From Bacillus sp. THAF10 (GTDB lineage Bacteria; Bacillota; Bacilli; Bacillales; Bacillaceae_I): DNA of 64,000 nucleotides. Below are positions 27,988 to 36,791 of the stretch, piece by piece. Each line of letters begins with the position of its first letter. Positions within the stretch are counted from its first letter, which is position 1. The position numbers were made by a program, and so were the translations under genes. The stretch is from the NCBI RefSeq assembly GCF_009363695.1, contig NZ_CP045403.1:1840001-1904000 (forward strand), read 5' to 3'. The notes beneath the pieces were generated by a model. The model did no database searches. It saw nothing but the letters and a program-made list of their open reading frames with translations, and was not told the origin of the DNA.

Positions 27988-29151
27988 ATGAAAAAATGGA
28001 ATCAACAAGTAGATAACCTTTCCTACCATGTGTATTTCCGAGCATGTGCATTCGTTATTATCGCCATCGGCTTCTTCACCGGGCATACAATTCTCTTTTT
28101 ACTTGGTTCCGCTTATCTAATGTATTTCCTTGTTTCTTATTTTTATATGGAGAAAGTGGGAGAAAAGCTGCAATTATCGATTGTCACGGAGAAGATCAAA
28201 GTTTTTCCTGGTGAAACAGGAGTGGTGAAAATCAACATTCAGCAGCATTCATGGCTTCCAATTTTTAATGGAAAAATCCACTTAGTAGTGGATAACAATA
28301 TTCAGTTTGAAAATGGAGACATTCGTACAAGAGTATGTCAACTTAACCTTCCTTTCTCTTTAATGGGAAGAAGTGAGCTTGAAATAGAAGTGCCTTTTGT
28401 TGCCAGAACAAGAGGAATTGCAAGGTTTCACCAAATAGAAGTCCAAATTGCTAATTTTCTTGATGGTGGCAAAGTGTATTTAAAGAAGAGTGATGTAACC
28501 AAGTTTGAAGCCCTGGTGTATTCAGAGCAACAAGTTGTTCATGGACTTGAAAAGATTTTTCCACGTAATCAAGGGTCATACCCTTCAAGATCTTCCATAT
28601 TTGAAGATCACACCAATATTGTCGGGACAAGGGACTATGTAAACGGGGATTCTTTTAACAAGATTCATTGGAAAGCTTCCGCAAGAATGAATCAGCTTCA
28701 GACAAAATTGCATGAAAAAACCTTGCAGTTTTCTTGGCTAATTGTGTTTGATGTGCGATCAGCTAATTTGGAAAAAAGAATAAAGGGTGTCACCTTTCTT
28801 CTGAATCATGCAGCCAAACACCATATTCCGTTTTCCTTCCTTATAAATATAAAGAAAAAGGGAACACCAAGTTATTTTGAATTACCGTATGGAAGTGGTA
28901 AACAGCATCTTCAAACAGCCTTAACTATTTTGGCAAGATTGCAGGGAAATAGTATAAGCATTAGCATGAAAAGTTTTGAGCGCGTTGCTTATCAACATGC
29001 ACTTACCTCCCCTTATGTTATTTTGTGTGCAGACGAAGAAAGGCTGCATGGCTGGAAGTTACCTTCTTCAACAAGCGTCTACATATTAGATGATCGTTGT
29101 AATCTAAGCTATTGGCAGAGACTTGAGAGAAAGGAGGCTGCAAATGGTTAA
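27988..29151 (+). CDS. DUF58 domain membrane protein
   Basis: This 387-residue protein has two N-terminal membrane helices and a beta-rich middle. Its DUF58 core contains FPRNQGSYPSRSSIFEDH and GTRDYVNGDSFNKIHWKASARM. DUF58 proteins accompany MoxR ATPases and have a von Willebrand A-like fold. The substrate is unknown. The start ATG is immediately after the moxR-like stop, with GGAGG about 13 bases upstream. Confidence 0.88.
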   Translation: MKKWNQQVDNLSYHVYFRACAFVIIAIGFFTGHTILFLLGSAYLMYFLVSYFYMEKVGEKLQLSIVTEKIKVFPGETGVVKINIQQHSWLPIFNGKIHLVVDNNIQFENGDIRTRVCQLNLPFSLMGRSELEIEVPFVARTRGIARFHQIEVQIANFLDGGKVYLKKSDVTKFEALVYSEQQVVHGLEKIFPRNQGSYPSRSSIFEDHTNIVGTRDYVNGDSFNKIHWKASARMNQLQTKLHEKTLQFSWLIVFDVRSANLEKRIKGVTFLLNHAAKHHIPFSFLINIKKKGTPSYFELPYGSGKQHLQTALTILARLQGNSISISMKSFERVAYQHALTSPYVILCADEERLHGWKLPSSTSVYILDDRCNLSYWQRLERKEAANG

Positions 29152-30340
29152 GCTCTGGCGAAACACGGTTCATTTGTTACTTGAAGTAAACATTTTTTAC
29201 TTTTTTATTTTGTTGATGTATTTGGATTCAGGGACATTACCATCCATGCTTAGTGTATTACTTCCTGTTGCGATCTCGATTTTCATTTTTGAATTTCTAT
29301 CAGGAAAACTACCAAGCACCTATGTTTCGATCATGCTTATCGGACCTATTTTAGCAATTTTTCCCTTTCTCACATCGTATAGCTTAGGGCTTTCCCTTAT
29401 TATTGGCTTTTTTATCAGCTTTAGGAGCTTTATGCACATAGTAGAGGAGAGACCATTGTCTACCTTTGTTTTATTAATCATCTCTTTCATTTGGATGCCA
29501 TTTGTTTATGCTGGTGGGGTGTTAGTGGAGTATCCGCACGGTTTGACTTTAATGGTTCTGTTTGGAATGCAGCTTCTGTTAGTAGTGATGTTATATAGTG
29601 GAACGGCTGTATTGAATTTAAAAGGCAATGCTTATATGCAAAAAAGGGTGATGCTAACCACTACTATGGTTGTCGGAGGTATTTTAGCAGCCGCTATCTT
29701 TTTTTCCACTCTTGGAAAATGGGTCATTACCTTTGTTTTATCCTTTTTTGGACAAGGTGTGAGCCAGGTTTTTAATTTTCTTTCACGACCCATTTTTTAC
29801 TTGTTAGGTTTGCATGACTGGACACCAAAGAGCAAAGCACAACTTGAAGAAGGAGGGATAGCAGACGGTGAAACAGAAGGGGTTGAGCTAGTAAACGTTG
29901 ATCCAAACATGGATAACCCTCTCTTTATTGGAATAGTTGTGTTTATTACACTAATCATTCTCTATCTTCTATTAAACAAACGAAAGGTGATAAAAAAGAA
30001 AGCAGAGCAACAAGCAGAAGAGCAATATCGAACTACAATGTCTAAAATAGGAGGAAGTTGGTTTCCTACTCGAAAAAGACAAAAACCTCCTGAAGATGAA
30101 GTTCGTAAGTTAATGTTTGATTTAGAGCAATTAGCGATTAAGAAAAATCGAGGTCGATTTGCTAATGAAACGTTAGAAGAGTGGATAAAACGCGAGACCA
30201 CCTTTAATAAAGACTTTATTGCTCTCTATGCCAAAGTTCGATATGGCGAATTGAGTTTAAGTCCTGAGGAAGTAGAAGCTTGTAAGCACATGGCTAAGGA
30301 AATTCGTGAGGTCATGAAGCAATGGAAAAAAGCAAGTTAA
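29144..30340 (+). CDS. Polytopic membrane protein with DUF4129 tail
   Basis: This 398-residue protein has seven or eight membrane helices, then a cytosolic tail with FANETLEEWIKRE and YAKVRYGELSLSPEE, typical of DUF4129. In many Firmicutes this third gene is a TgpA-like transglutaminase; here I find no Cys-His-Asp core between the helices. It overlaps the DUF58 gene by 8 nt. ATG 29144 has AAAGGAGG in front; an upstream ATG at 29123 lacks a site. Confidence 0.8.
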   Translation: MVKLWRNTVHLLLEVNIFYFFILLMYLDSGTLPSMLSVLLPVAISIFIFEFLSGKLPSTYVSIMLIGPILAIFPFLTSYSLGLSLIIGFFISFRSFMHIVEERPLSTFVLLIISFIWMPFVYAGGVLVEYPHGLTLMVLFGMQLLLVVMLYSGTAVLNLKGNAYMQKRVMLTTTMVVGGILAAAIFFSTLGKWVITFVLSFFGQGVSQVFNFLSRPIFYLLGLHDWTPKSKAQLEEGGIADGETEGVELVNVDPNMDNPLFIGIVVFITLIILYLLLNKRKVIKKKAEQQAEEQYRTTMSKIGGSWFPTRKRQKPPEDEVRKLMFDLEQLAIKKNRGRFANETLEEWIKRETTFNKDFIALYAKVRYGELSLSPEEVEACKHMAKEIREVMKQWKKAS

Positions 30341-30352
30341 TCGTGGTAGAAG

Positions 30353-30386
30353 AAAACAGTGTGCCGAGAAGGCCACTGTTTTTTTC
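30353..30386 (+). terminator. Terminator of the MoxR operon
   Basis: The stem 30353-30361 with 30374-30382, plus an inner GCC/GGC pair, is followed by T. Confidence 0.82.
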
Positions 30387-30627
30387 AGTTATCCATTGAT
30401 GTAATTGGATAATGAAGATGCCAAACATCAAATTCCGCCATATTTCCTCATATTTCACGATTTTTCCCCTTGAGTTGGAATTATAAGAAAGTCGATATTA
30501 ATGGTAGCGTTTACACTCACTATCTGAGAGCCATACACACTAATTGCAGCTAGCCCCTTGAATCACAATCTCTACATGTTACGATAATAAACGTTGTTAT
30601 AAACCGAACGGACAGAGGGGCGATTAG

Positions 30628-31470
30628 ATGTTAAGAGAAAAAGTTATTGGATTTATTGGAGCAGGATCTATGGCAGAAGCGATGATTTCAGGAATTGTTG
30701 CAAGTAAAATCATCCCTGCTAAAAATGTTGTTGTTAGTAACAGATCAAATGAAGAGAGATTAATCGAACTTGAAAATAAATACGGTATTCGTGGCGTAAC
30801 GAAGGCAAATCTAAATATGAAAGAGTTGGATATCATCGTCCTTGCCATGAAACCGAAAGACATAGAAGTTGCATTAGCTTCTTTAAAAGATGAATTACAA
30901 CCAAAACAGCTATTACTTTCCGTTTTAGCCGGAATTACAACCGGTTATATGGAGGATGGCTTGAATCCTGGTCAGCCGGTGATAAGAGTGATGCCAAACA
31001 CTTCTAGTATGATTGGCGAATCGGCAACTGCGATTTCAGCTGGTAAACACGTTGGCATGGACCATATTGTAGATACAAAAGTCATCCTAGAGACAATTGG
31101 CCGTGTGTACAGCATTGAAGAAGAGCAAATGGATGTGTTTACAGGGGTTGCAGGTAGCGGTCCAGCATATTTCTACTATTTAATGGAGCACATGGAGAAA
31201 ACAGCAAAAGAAGCAGGCCTTGATGAAGAGGTTACCCGTGATGTGGTTGCTCAAACCATATTAGGTGCTGCAAAAATGCTACAGGAAAAACAAGAAGAGC
31301 CAGCAAGCTTACGCAAGAAAGTAACATCACCAAATGGAACAACTGCAGCTGGCCTTGATGCGTTAAGTGAAAATGGTGGAGGAAAAGCCATCTCAGCTGC
31401 CATTAAAGGTGCAGCAGAACGTTCCAAAGAAATAAGTGCGGAAAAAGAAAAAGAATTAGTATTACAGTAA
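30628..31470 (+). CDS. proH: Pyrroline-5-carboxylate reductase (ProH/ProI type)
   Basis: This 280-residue enzyme reduces pyrroline-5-carboxylate to proline with NAD(P)H. It has the Rossmann motif IGFIGAGSMAEAM and the P5C signature VMPNTSSMIGE, then GVAGSGPAY and TSPNGTTAAGLDAL. AGAGGGG lies upstream. It is first in a three-gene operon with glutamate 5-kinase and gamma-glutamyl phosphate reductase. The order reductase-kinase-dehydrogenase is that of the osmostress operons proHJ(A). No T-box lies in the 240-nt leader. I infer proH over proI from this. Confidence 0.88.
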   Translation: MLREKVIGFIGAGSMAEAMISGIVASKIIPAKNVVVSNRSNEERLIELENKYGIRGVTKANLNMKELDIIVLAMKPKDIEVALASLKDELQPKQLLLSVLAGITTGYMEDGLNPGQPVIRVMPNTSSMIGESATAISAGKHVGMDHIVDTKVILETIGRVYSIEEEQMDVFTGVAGSGPAYFYYLMEHMEKTAKEAGLDEEVTRDVVAQTILGAAKMLQEKQEEPASLRKKVTSPNGTTAAGLDALSENGGGKAISAAIKGAAERSKEISAEKEKELVLQ

Positions 31471-31503
31471 ACTTTCAAACTTAGATTTAACAGGAGTGAT
31501 TGA

Positions 31504-32622
31504 ATGACCCCGAACAAAAATACGAAACGGGTTGTAATTAAAATTGGCAGTAGTTCCTTAACAAGCTCTCACGGTGAAATCAGCAGAAGAAAGCTAGAGC
31601 GTCTTGTTGATGAAGTGGCACAATTGAAGGATTTAGGCTATGAGGTATTATTAGTATCCTCAGGAGCAGTTGCAGCAGGCTATCGGAAGCTAGGCTGCCT
31701 TGATAGACCAACCAGTTTACCAGAAAAGCAAGCGGCAGCATCAATTGGCCAAGGCTTGCTGATGGAGGCATATAGCGAGCTGTTTTTATCAAATGGTTAT
31801 GTTGCCTCTCAAATATTAATTACTAGAGAAGATTTTTCGGATGAAAATCGCTACAATAACGCGCGTAATACTGCAAATGTTCTTCTAGAGCGTGGTATTG
31901 TACCGATCGTCAATGAAAATGACACCGTCACGGTAAACAGACTCAAGTTTGGCGATAACGACACACTTTCAGCAAAAGTGGCTGGATTAGTGGATGCCGA
32001 CCTTTTAATCATTTTATCTGATATTGACGGACTATATGATGCAGATCCTAGAAAAGATCCAGACGCTACACTACTTCGTAAAGTCGAAGAGATAACGCAA
32101 GAAATTGAGGCAGCTGCCGGAGATTCTGGTAGCGCAGTAGGAACTGGCGGAATGAAATCTAAGATTGATGCAGTGAAAATTGCGATGGCTTCTGGGATAC
32201 CAGCATTTCTTGGAAGAGCAGGTGTCCCAAACATCTTACTTCAAGCTGTTGAAAAACAGGCAACAGGCACGTACTTTGAATCAAAAGATACGAGCATTAA
32301 TCTCAATCACAAGAAACAATGGATTGCTTTTAACTCCGGACCAGAAGGAGAAGTCATTCTTTCAGAAGGCGCAGATTTATCCATGCTTGGAAAAAAACAT
32401 TTATTGCCTTCAAACATTAGCCAAGTAATTGGTGATTTCGAAGAAGGATCTGTTGTTAGAATTCTTGATTTCGAAGGCAACAGAATCGGACTTGGAGTGG
32501 TGAACTACTCCTCTGAGCAATTAAAAGAATATGATGTCACACCAGAAGAGTTTACGGAAGAAGTTGTCAAAAACGATAATATGGTATGTCATTTAGAAAC
32601 ATCTATCCCAGTAGGAATATAA
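31504..32622 (+). CDS. proJ: Glutamate 5-kinase (ProJ/ProB) with PUA domain
   Basis: This 372-residue kinase phosphorylates glutamate, the first step of proline synthesis. The amino acid kinase fold shows VVIKIGSSSLT, VSSGAVAAG, ENDTVTV and GTGGMKSKIDA; a C-terminal PUA domain follows from about residue 275. A GGAGTG site precedes the ATG. It lies 33 nt after the reductase gene. ProJ-type enzymes of osmostress operons are less sensitive to proline, but this cannot be read from the sequence. Confidence 0.9.
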   Translation: MTPNKNTKRVVIKIGSSSLTSSHGEISRRKLERLVDEVAQLKDLGYEVLLVSSGAVAAGYRKLGCLDRPTSLPEKQAAASIGQGLLMEAYSELFLSNGYVASQILITREDFSDENRYNNARNTANVLLERGIVPIVNENDTVTVNRLKFGDNDTLSAKVAGLVDADLLIILSDIDGLYDADPRKDPDATLLRKVEEITQEIEAAAGDSGSAVGTGGMKSKIDAVKIAMASGIPAFLGRAGVPNILLQAVEKQATGTYFESKDTSINLNHKKQWIAFNSGPEGEVILSEGADLSMLGKKHLLPSNISQVIGDFEEGSVVRILDFEGNRIGLGVVNYSSEQLKEYDVTPEEFTEEVVKNDNMVCHLETSIPVGI

Positions 32623-32638
32623 TTCAAGGAGGAATTGG

Positions 32639-33913
32639 ATGTCTTTATTAGTAGAGACAAATGTTGAAGCACAAGCGATTGAAGCACAAGCGATTGAAGC
32701 AAAGAAAGCTGCAAAAGTGGTGAGCTTATTATCCACTTCAGAAAAAAACGATATTTTAAAACACGTTGCCAACACGTTAGAAGGTAATGTCTCTCATATT
32801 TTAGAAGCGAATAATAAAGATTTGGAAAAAGGTCGTGAAAAAGGCTACACCGAGGCTTATATGGATCGTCTTGCCTTATCAGAAGACCGCATTGCTGACT
32901 TTGCAAATGGCTTAAGAGAGGTTGCAGAGTTAGAGGATCCTGTTGGAGATATTTTATCTAACTGGACGTTAGAAAATGGACTGCAAGTAGAGAAAGTAAG
33001 AGTTCCTCTTGGGGTTATCGGCATGATTTATGAAGCTCGTCCGAATGTAACAGTCGACGCAACAGGACTAGCATTGAAATCAGGAAACGCCATTGTTTTA
33101 AAAGGTGGTTCTTCTGCAATCAACTCTAATCAAGCTATTGTTGAGGTCATTCATAAGGCTCTAAAAACGACCGCAATTCCACAAGAAGCTGTCCAATTTA
33201 TTGCTAGTACGGACCGGAAAGCTACTCAAGAGCTTTTCACCATGAAGGAGCATATTGATGTGCTTATTCCACGTGGAGGTGGCTCTCTCATCAATGCTGT
33301 TGTGGAAAATGCAACGGTCCCTGTATTAGAAACAGGCGTTGGAAACTGCCACTTATATGTGGATAAAGATGCTGAAGTTGAGAAAGCACTATCCATTATT
33401 GTTAATGCGAAAACCGATCGTCCTGCTGTGTGTAATGCAGCAGAAACACTGATTGTGCATGAGGCTTGGTTAAAGGAAAACAAAGAAGCCTTAATCGATA
33501 AGTTAAAAGCACAAAACATTACCGTTCATGGTGATGAAAAAGCAGTTGCAATCTTTCCAGGAGCTGAACCTGCAGGAGAAGAAGACTGGGCAAATGAATA
33601 TTTGAGCCTAGATATCGCCATCAAAGTAGTTTCTGATGTGGATGAGGCAATTGATCATATTGATCAGTACGGAACAAAGCACTCTGAATCCATTATCACA
33701 GAAAGCAAAGAAACTGCAGAAAGATTCATGAAATTAGTCGATGCTGCAGCAGTTTATCACAATGCATCCACTCGTTTTACTGACGGCGGAGCATTAGGGT
33801 TTGGCGCAGAAATTGGAATTTCCACACAAAAGCTACATGCTCGTGGACCAATGGGATTGCCTGCCCTAACAACCGTTAAATTCCAGATGACTGGTGACGG
33901 ACAAATTAGATAA
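32639..33913 (+). CDS. proA: Gamma-glutamyl phosphate reductase (ProA)
   Basis: This 424-residue aldehyde-dehydrogenase-fold enzyme reduces glutamyl phosphate to glutamate semialdehyde. Motifs include VPLGVIGMIYEARPNVT, LKGGSSAINSN, catalytic Cys in RPAVCNAAETL and the end HARGPMGLPALTT. An AAGGAGG site precedes the ATG. Near the N-terminus EAQAI is repeated (EAQAIEAQAIEAKKAA), from a 15-bp tandem duplication at about 32666-32695. It is last in the operon and is followed by a terminator. Confidence 0.93.
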   Translation: MSLLVETNVEAQAIEAQAIEAKKAAKVVSLLSTSEKNDILKHVANTLEGNVSHILEANNKDLEKGREKGYTEAYMDRLALSEDRIADFANGLREVAELEDPVGDILSNWTLENGLQVEKVRVPLGVIGMIYEARPNVTVDATGLALKSGNAIVLKGGSSAINSNQAIVEVIHKALKTTAIPQEAVQFIASTDRKATQELFTMKEHIDVLIPRGGGSLINAVVENATVPVLETGVGNCHLYVDKDAEVEKALSIIVNAKTDRPAVCNAAETLIVHEAWLKENKEALIDKLKAQNITVHGDEKAVAIFPGAEPAGEEDWANEYLSLDIAIKVVSDVDEAIDHIDQYGTKHSESIITESKETAERFMKLVDAAAVYHNASTRFTDGGALGFGAEIGISTQKLHARGPMGLPALTTVKFQMTGDGQIR

Positions 33914-33920
33914 ATAAAAA

Positions 33921-33950
33921 AGCTTGCCTTTTAAAGGCAGGCTTTTTTTG
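33921..33950 (+). terminator. Terminator of the proline operon
   Basis: An 11-bp stem with one G-T pair (33921-33931 with 33933-33943) is followed by seven T. Confidence 0.82.
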
Positions 33951-34029
33951 TGAGACAAAGACGATTTTTGCTAAAAAAAGGAATTCCTTGTCGATGTGTA
34001 GAAAGTTTAATGATAGAAAGGGGGATAAT

Positions 34030-34536
34030 ATGCAAAATAAAATAGAAGTGGCACTTAGAATATTAGGAATAGCTGTCATTAGTTTAGGAATCATTATCGC
34101 TTTCATTATTGGTACAGAATCACAAAGCTTTACATTGTTCTTTTCGTCAATCTTGACCTCTTTGATCTCTGGTTTTGTCCTACTGGGTCTTGCAGAAATC
34201 ATTAAGTACCTGGAGTTAATCTACATAAAACTAAATCCACTGTATAAACAAACCAGTCTAAATTCATTAACATCGAAACAGGAGGATGTAGAGAATCTAA
34301 AAGCTAATCCGCTAGGGTCAAAGGAAGAAGAGGATATAAAAAAATTCCTCCAATCAAACCATATATCTGTCGAGAAAATTTTTGCTACACCTTTTGAAGA
34401 TTGGTTTATTATTGTCACCAATCAAGAACGTATCTTGGTAGAAATGGGTGGATTCACACCTAAAATAATCCCTAATGAAAAGTGGCCATCTAATCTTCAA
34501 ACGTGGTACGAAGCAAATAAAGAGACCTTGCAGTGA
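34030..34536 (+). CDS. Two-helix membrane protein, unrecognised
   Basis: This 168-residue protein has two N-terminal membrane helices (ILGIAVISLGIIIAFIIG and FSSILTSLISGFVLLGLAEI). A soluble region with FATPFEDWFIIVTNQERILVEM follows. AAAGGGGGAT lies before ATG 34030. I do not recognise a family. A 12-bp terminator stem (34521-34532 with 34544-34555) carries the stop codon in its loop. Confidence 0.6.
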   Translation: MQNKIEVALRILGIAVISLGIIIAFIIGTESQSFTLFFSSILTSLISGFVLLGLAEIIKYLELIYIKLNPLYKQTSLNSLTSKQEDVENLKANPLGSKEEEDIKKFLQSNHISVEKIFATPFEDWFIIVTNQERILVEMGGFTPKIIPNEKWPSNLQTWYEANKETLQ

Positions 34537-34573
34537 GTTTTGGTGCAAGGTCTCTTTATTTAACTCTATTTGC

Positions 34574-34755
34574 AAAAGGCTGTTTTCACAAACTTTGTTG
34601 CTACTTTTTATAGTTAAGATACCCGTAATCAATGTTGCTGTCGTACTCTTTTCGTGGAGGTAGTGTTAAACATGTGGCAATTTTACTTTACATAATCATT
34701 GGAAAAAGTCTTAAAGCCGACTATTCCTAGTTAATAGCAATAATCTAGAAAAAAG
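34574..34755 (+). repeat. Diverged copy of the 191-bp mini-gene repeat
   Basis: This stretch matches the complement of the tandem units at 47133-47704 over its full length, with perhaps 75-80 percent identity by eye. Kept elements: -35 TTCACA (34585-34590), 18-bp spacer, -10 TATAGT (34609-34614), the core TGCTGTCGTaCTCTTTTCGTGGAGG, a seven-codon frame MWQFYFT at 34672-34695, and a GGAAAAAGTC...GAC hairpin downstream. It occupies almost all of the 314-bp gap between two genes. Confidence 0.8.
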
Positions 34756-34850
34756 ATTTGCAAAATGATAGATTTGACCATTATATTAACCCTATCAATT
34801 TTGAATTACTAGAATAGTATAGAGTAGCTCCTAGAAAAGGAGGTGTAAAA

Positions 34851-35210
34851 ATGGCAGAAAAAACGTTTAACAACCGTAGTGCAGCGAGCTTGCAGGTAAC
34901 ACTTCTTGTGCGTCAAGGATCAAACCCAGCCAATTATGCTGGAGAAGTAAACTTTACCTTAGCTCCTGGACAAACGAGAACAATTTTTTACGGAAGTGAG
35001 GAAAATCCCTTTCTAAATGGAATTGTATTATCAACAAACTTCAACGGAGATATCTATAATAAAACTCAACTAGTGACTGTTAGGGGAACATTGTATGACA
35101 ATCTATTGAACACTAATAGCATCCTCGATATCATTCCAATCTCCACCGACTATGTATTGTTTGGACGCAATCCCAATTCAGCAGATAGTGAAAGCAAACC
35201 TCGTGTGTAA
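34851..35210 (+). CDS. Beta-rich small protein, unrecognised
   Basis: This 119-residue protein lacks a signal peptide and membrane helices. It reads as a beta-sandwich-like domain (SLQVTLLVRQGSNPANYAGE, FTLAPGQTRTIFYG, NGIVLSTNFNGD) with a polar tail. AAAGGAGG precedes the ATG. I have no firm family; a spore-surface or other structural role is possible but speculative. Confidence 0.65.
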   Translation: MAEKTFNNRSAASLQVTLLVRQGSNPANYAGEVNFTLAPGQTRTIFYGSEENPFLNGIVLSTNFNGDIYNKTQLVTVRGTLYDNLLNTNSILDIIPISTDYVLFGRNPNSADSESKPRV

Positions 35211-35220
35211 AAAAGTATGA

Positions 35221-35253
35221 AAAAATGCCCAGGGCTCACTGGGCATTTTTTTC
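35221..35253. terminator. Bidirectional terminator
   Basis: An 11-bp perfect stem (35221-35231 with 35240-35250) with A and T flanks separates convergent genes. Confidence 0.88.
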
Positions 35254-36489
35254 ATCGATCATTTTATTGTACTTTAAGATTCCTTCAAAAGCCTGAAGAA
35301 AATCATCTACTGCCTTGTTTCTCCATTTTAGCTCCGAAGGGTAGAACATTTCACGATAGCGGCTATTCAAAATTCTCGTTGATGTTTTGTTTTTAGAGCC
35401 ATGCTGAGCCAATTGATTTTCCATGATTGTTCTTTTGACCGAATCAACGGAGGCGAGTAATCCGTCCCCCATCGTTCCAAACTCAAAGGTTGTTGCAAAT
35501 AGGTTTTTTGATGGAGCAATGTCCTCTTTTAACTGCACAAAATATTCAGGTACATCACCATTGGTTGTGTAAAATTCTTCAGAGTCTGGCGTGAAAACAA
35601 GCGGATAGTGAAAAGCTTCTTGCGCTTCCTCCTGTGTCATGGTTTCTTTACCTGAGCTGAAAATGCTCATCTGATACCTTGGCCCGTAACCGGTATGAAG
35701 GTCAACAAGCATAATGTTTTTGTATTCACTCTGTAAAATGTTTTGAAATAATTTTTTTACATATTGGGTGGAGGGCTCATCGCTATTGCCTCCATAATAT
35801 ACGCCTTCAGGCTGTGTATATTGCCCTGTTAGCAAAGCTTTTTCAATTTTTGCGCTTCCATCTGTTATGACTGTCTTTAGTATTTCTCCGTAAAATCCTG
35901 CATCTCTCCATGCGATGTTCCCAACGGGTTTTTCAGGCTGTAAAAATCCTTTTAAGTCCTCATATTCAGAATTCATATCTTTGTCAAATGAATCCCAATC
36001 ATAAATAAAATTCCTATTAAGGTCTACGTTATTCTCGTTATATCTGCGCATTTCTTTCATCCCGATCGGGTTAATAGAATGTACGAGCACAATTCCGGTG
36101 TTTTCGGCATGTAATTGCCTGGATATATCCTGTAAAAAGACATCCATCATTGCCGAACCAACGTACCCTTCTACACCATGTACACCTGAGGTTAGAACAA
36201 TTAAATTCGTTTTTGATTGATTTGCATTGGCCCACCAAAGATCGATCGTGGCTTCTTGTTCAATTGTATAGGCCTCATGTGAAACGTCATTCCATGTTTG
36301 TGTTAATGATTCTTCGTATTGAAGAAAGCGGCTTTTTGATTCTTCATAGGAATTAATAAAATGATCGGAGCTTTCTGGTGGTGTTTCAAGTGTCGTTAGA
36401 ATGATGAGTGGAAGAATGAAATGAAGGAAAAGAAAGAAAACAAAAATAAAGAAGAGGAATTTTACGGGTTTCTTTTTCAAAACAGACAA
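35236..36489 (-). CDS. DUF2817 / M14-like zinc peptidase, membrane-anchored
   Basis: This 417-residue protein has an N-terminal membrane anchor (FLFFIFVFFLFLHFILPLII) and an extracytoplasmic domain of the DUF2817 group of M14-type carboxypeptidases. Zinc and substrate motifs are visible: SGVHGVEGYVG, NVDLNRNF, VDLHTGYG and the distal TTFEFGTMGDG with a likely catalytic Glu. The substrate is unknown, perhaps a peptide or wall fragment. Transcribed leftwards, it stands beside the tRNA-Sec gene on the same strand. Confidence 0.8.
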   Translation of the reverse strand: MSVLKKKPVKFLFFIFVFFLFLHFILPLIILTTLETPPESSDHFINSYEESKSRFLQYEESLTQTWNDVSHEAYTIEQEATIDLWWANANQSKTNLIVLTSGVHGVEGYVGSAMMDVFLQDISRQLHAENTGIVLVHSINPIGMKEMRRYNENNVDLNRNFIYDWDSFDKDMNSEYEDLKGFLQPEKPVGNIAWRDAGFYGEILKTVITDGSAKIEKALLTGQYTQPEGVYYGGNSDEPSTQYVKKLFQNILQSEYKNIMLVDLHTGYGPRYQMSIFSSGKETMTQEEAQEAFHYPLVFTPDSEEFYTTNGDVPEYFVQLKEDIAPSKNLFATTFEFGTMGDGLLASVDSVKRTIMENQLAQHGSKNKTSTRILNSRYREMFYPSELKWRNKAVDDFLQAFEGILKYNKMIDEKNAQ

Positions 36490-36564
36490 GGAATCAGCCT
36501 CCTGTATTTCGTTTCTTTTTTTCTTTATGAGATACAGAGGTGAGGTTTTAGTGAGGAAAAATTA

Positions 36565-36661
36565 TGGCGGGACTGCGTGGGAATCGAACCCACCTGAGAC
36601 GGCACGCGCCTCACGAATGGTTTTGAAGACCATGACAAGCACCAGCATTGCAATCAGCCCC
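36565..36661 (-). tRNA. selC: tRNA-Sec (anticodon UCA)
   Basis: This is a 97-nt tRNA gene on the reverse strand with encoded CCA. The anticodon arm is ATGGT-CTTCAAA-ACCAT, so the anticodon is TCA, which reads UGA. The T arm GTGGG-TTCGATT-CCCAC is followed by an 8-nt acceptor strand GCAGTCCC and discriminator G. A long variable arm (TGAG...CTCA with inner GC pairs) and a D arm with six pairs and the four-base loop TGGT are features of bacterial tRNA-Sec. The eighth acceptor pair is A-G and the D stem has one bulged base. selB, selD and selA are nearby. Confidence 0.93.
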
Positions 36662-36791
36662 AAGTATTGACTAGTTATATTTTACTTTTACTGAAAGAGA
36701 AAGACAAGAGAAAACAGAGAAAAAAGTAGAAACGTTTGTTCGCTGTGTGATAAATTAGATGCATAGAGAGTGATAAAAAGAGGTGACGATC

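Noticed and set aside
27053..30340. MoxR/vWA defence or toxin system
   Set aside because: The order MoxR-DUF58-DUF4129 is a common housekeeping-type operon in Firmicutes.
30386..30627. T-box riboswitch before the proline genes
   Set aside because: Searched for the AGGGTGGNACCGCG core and a following terminator; neither is present.
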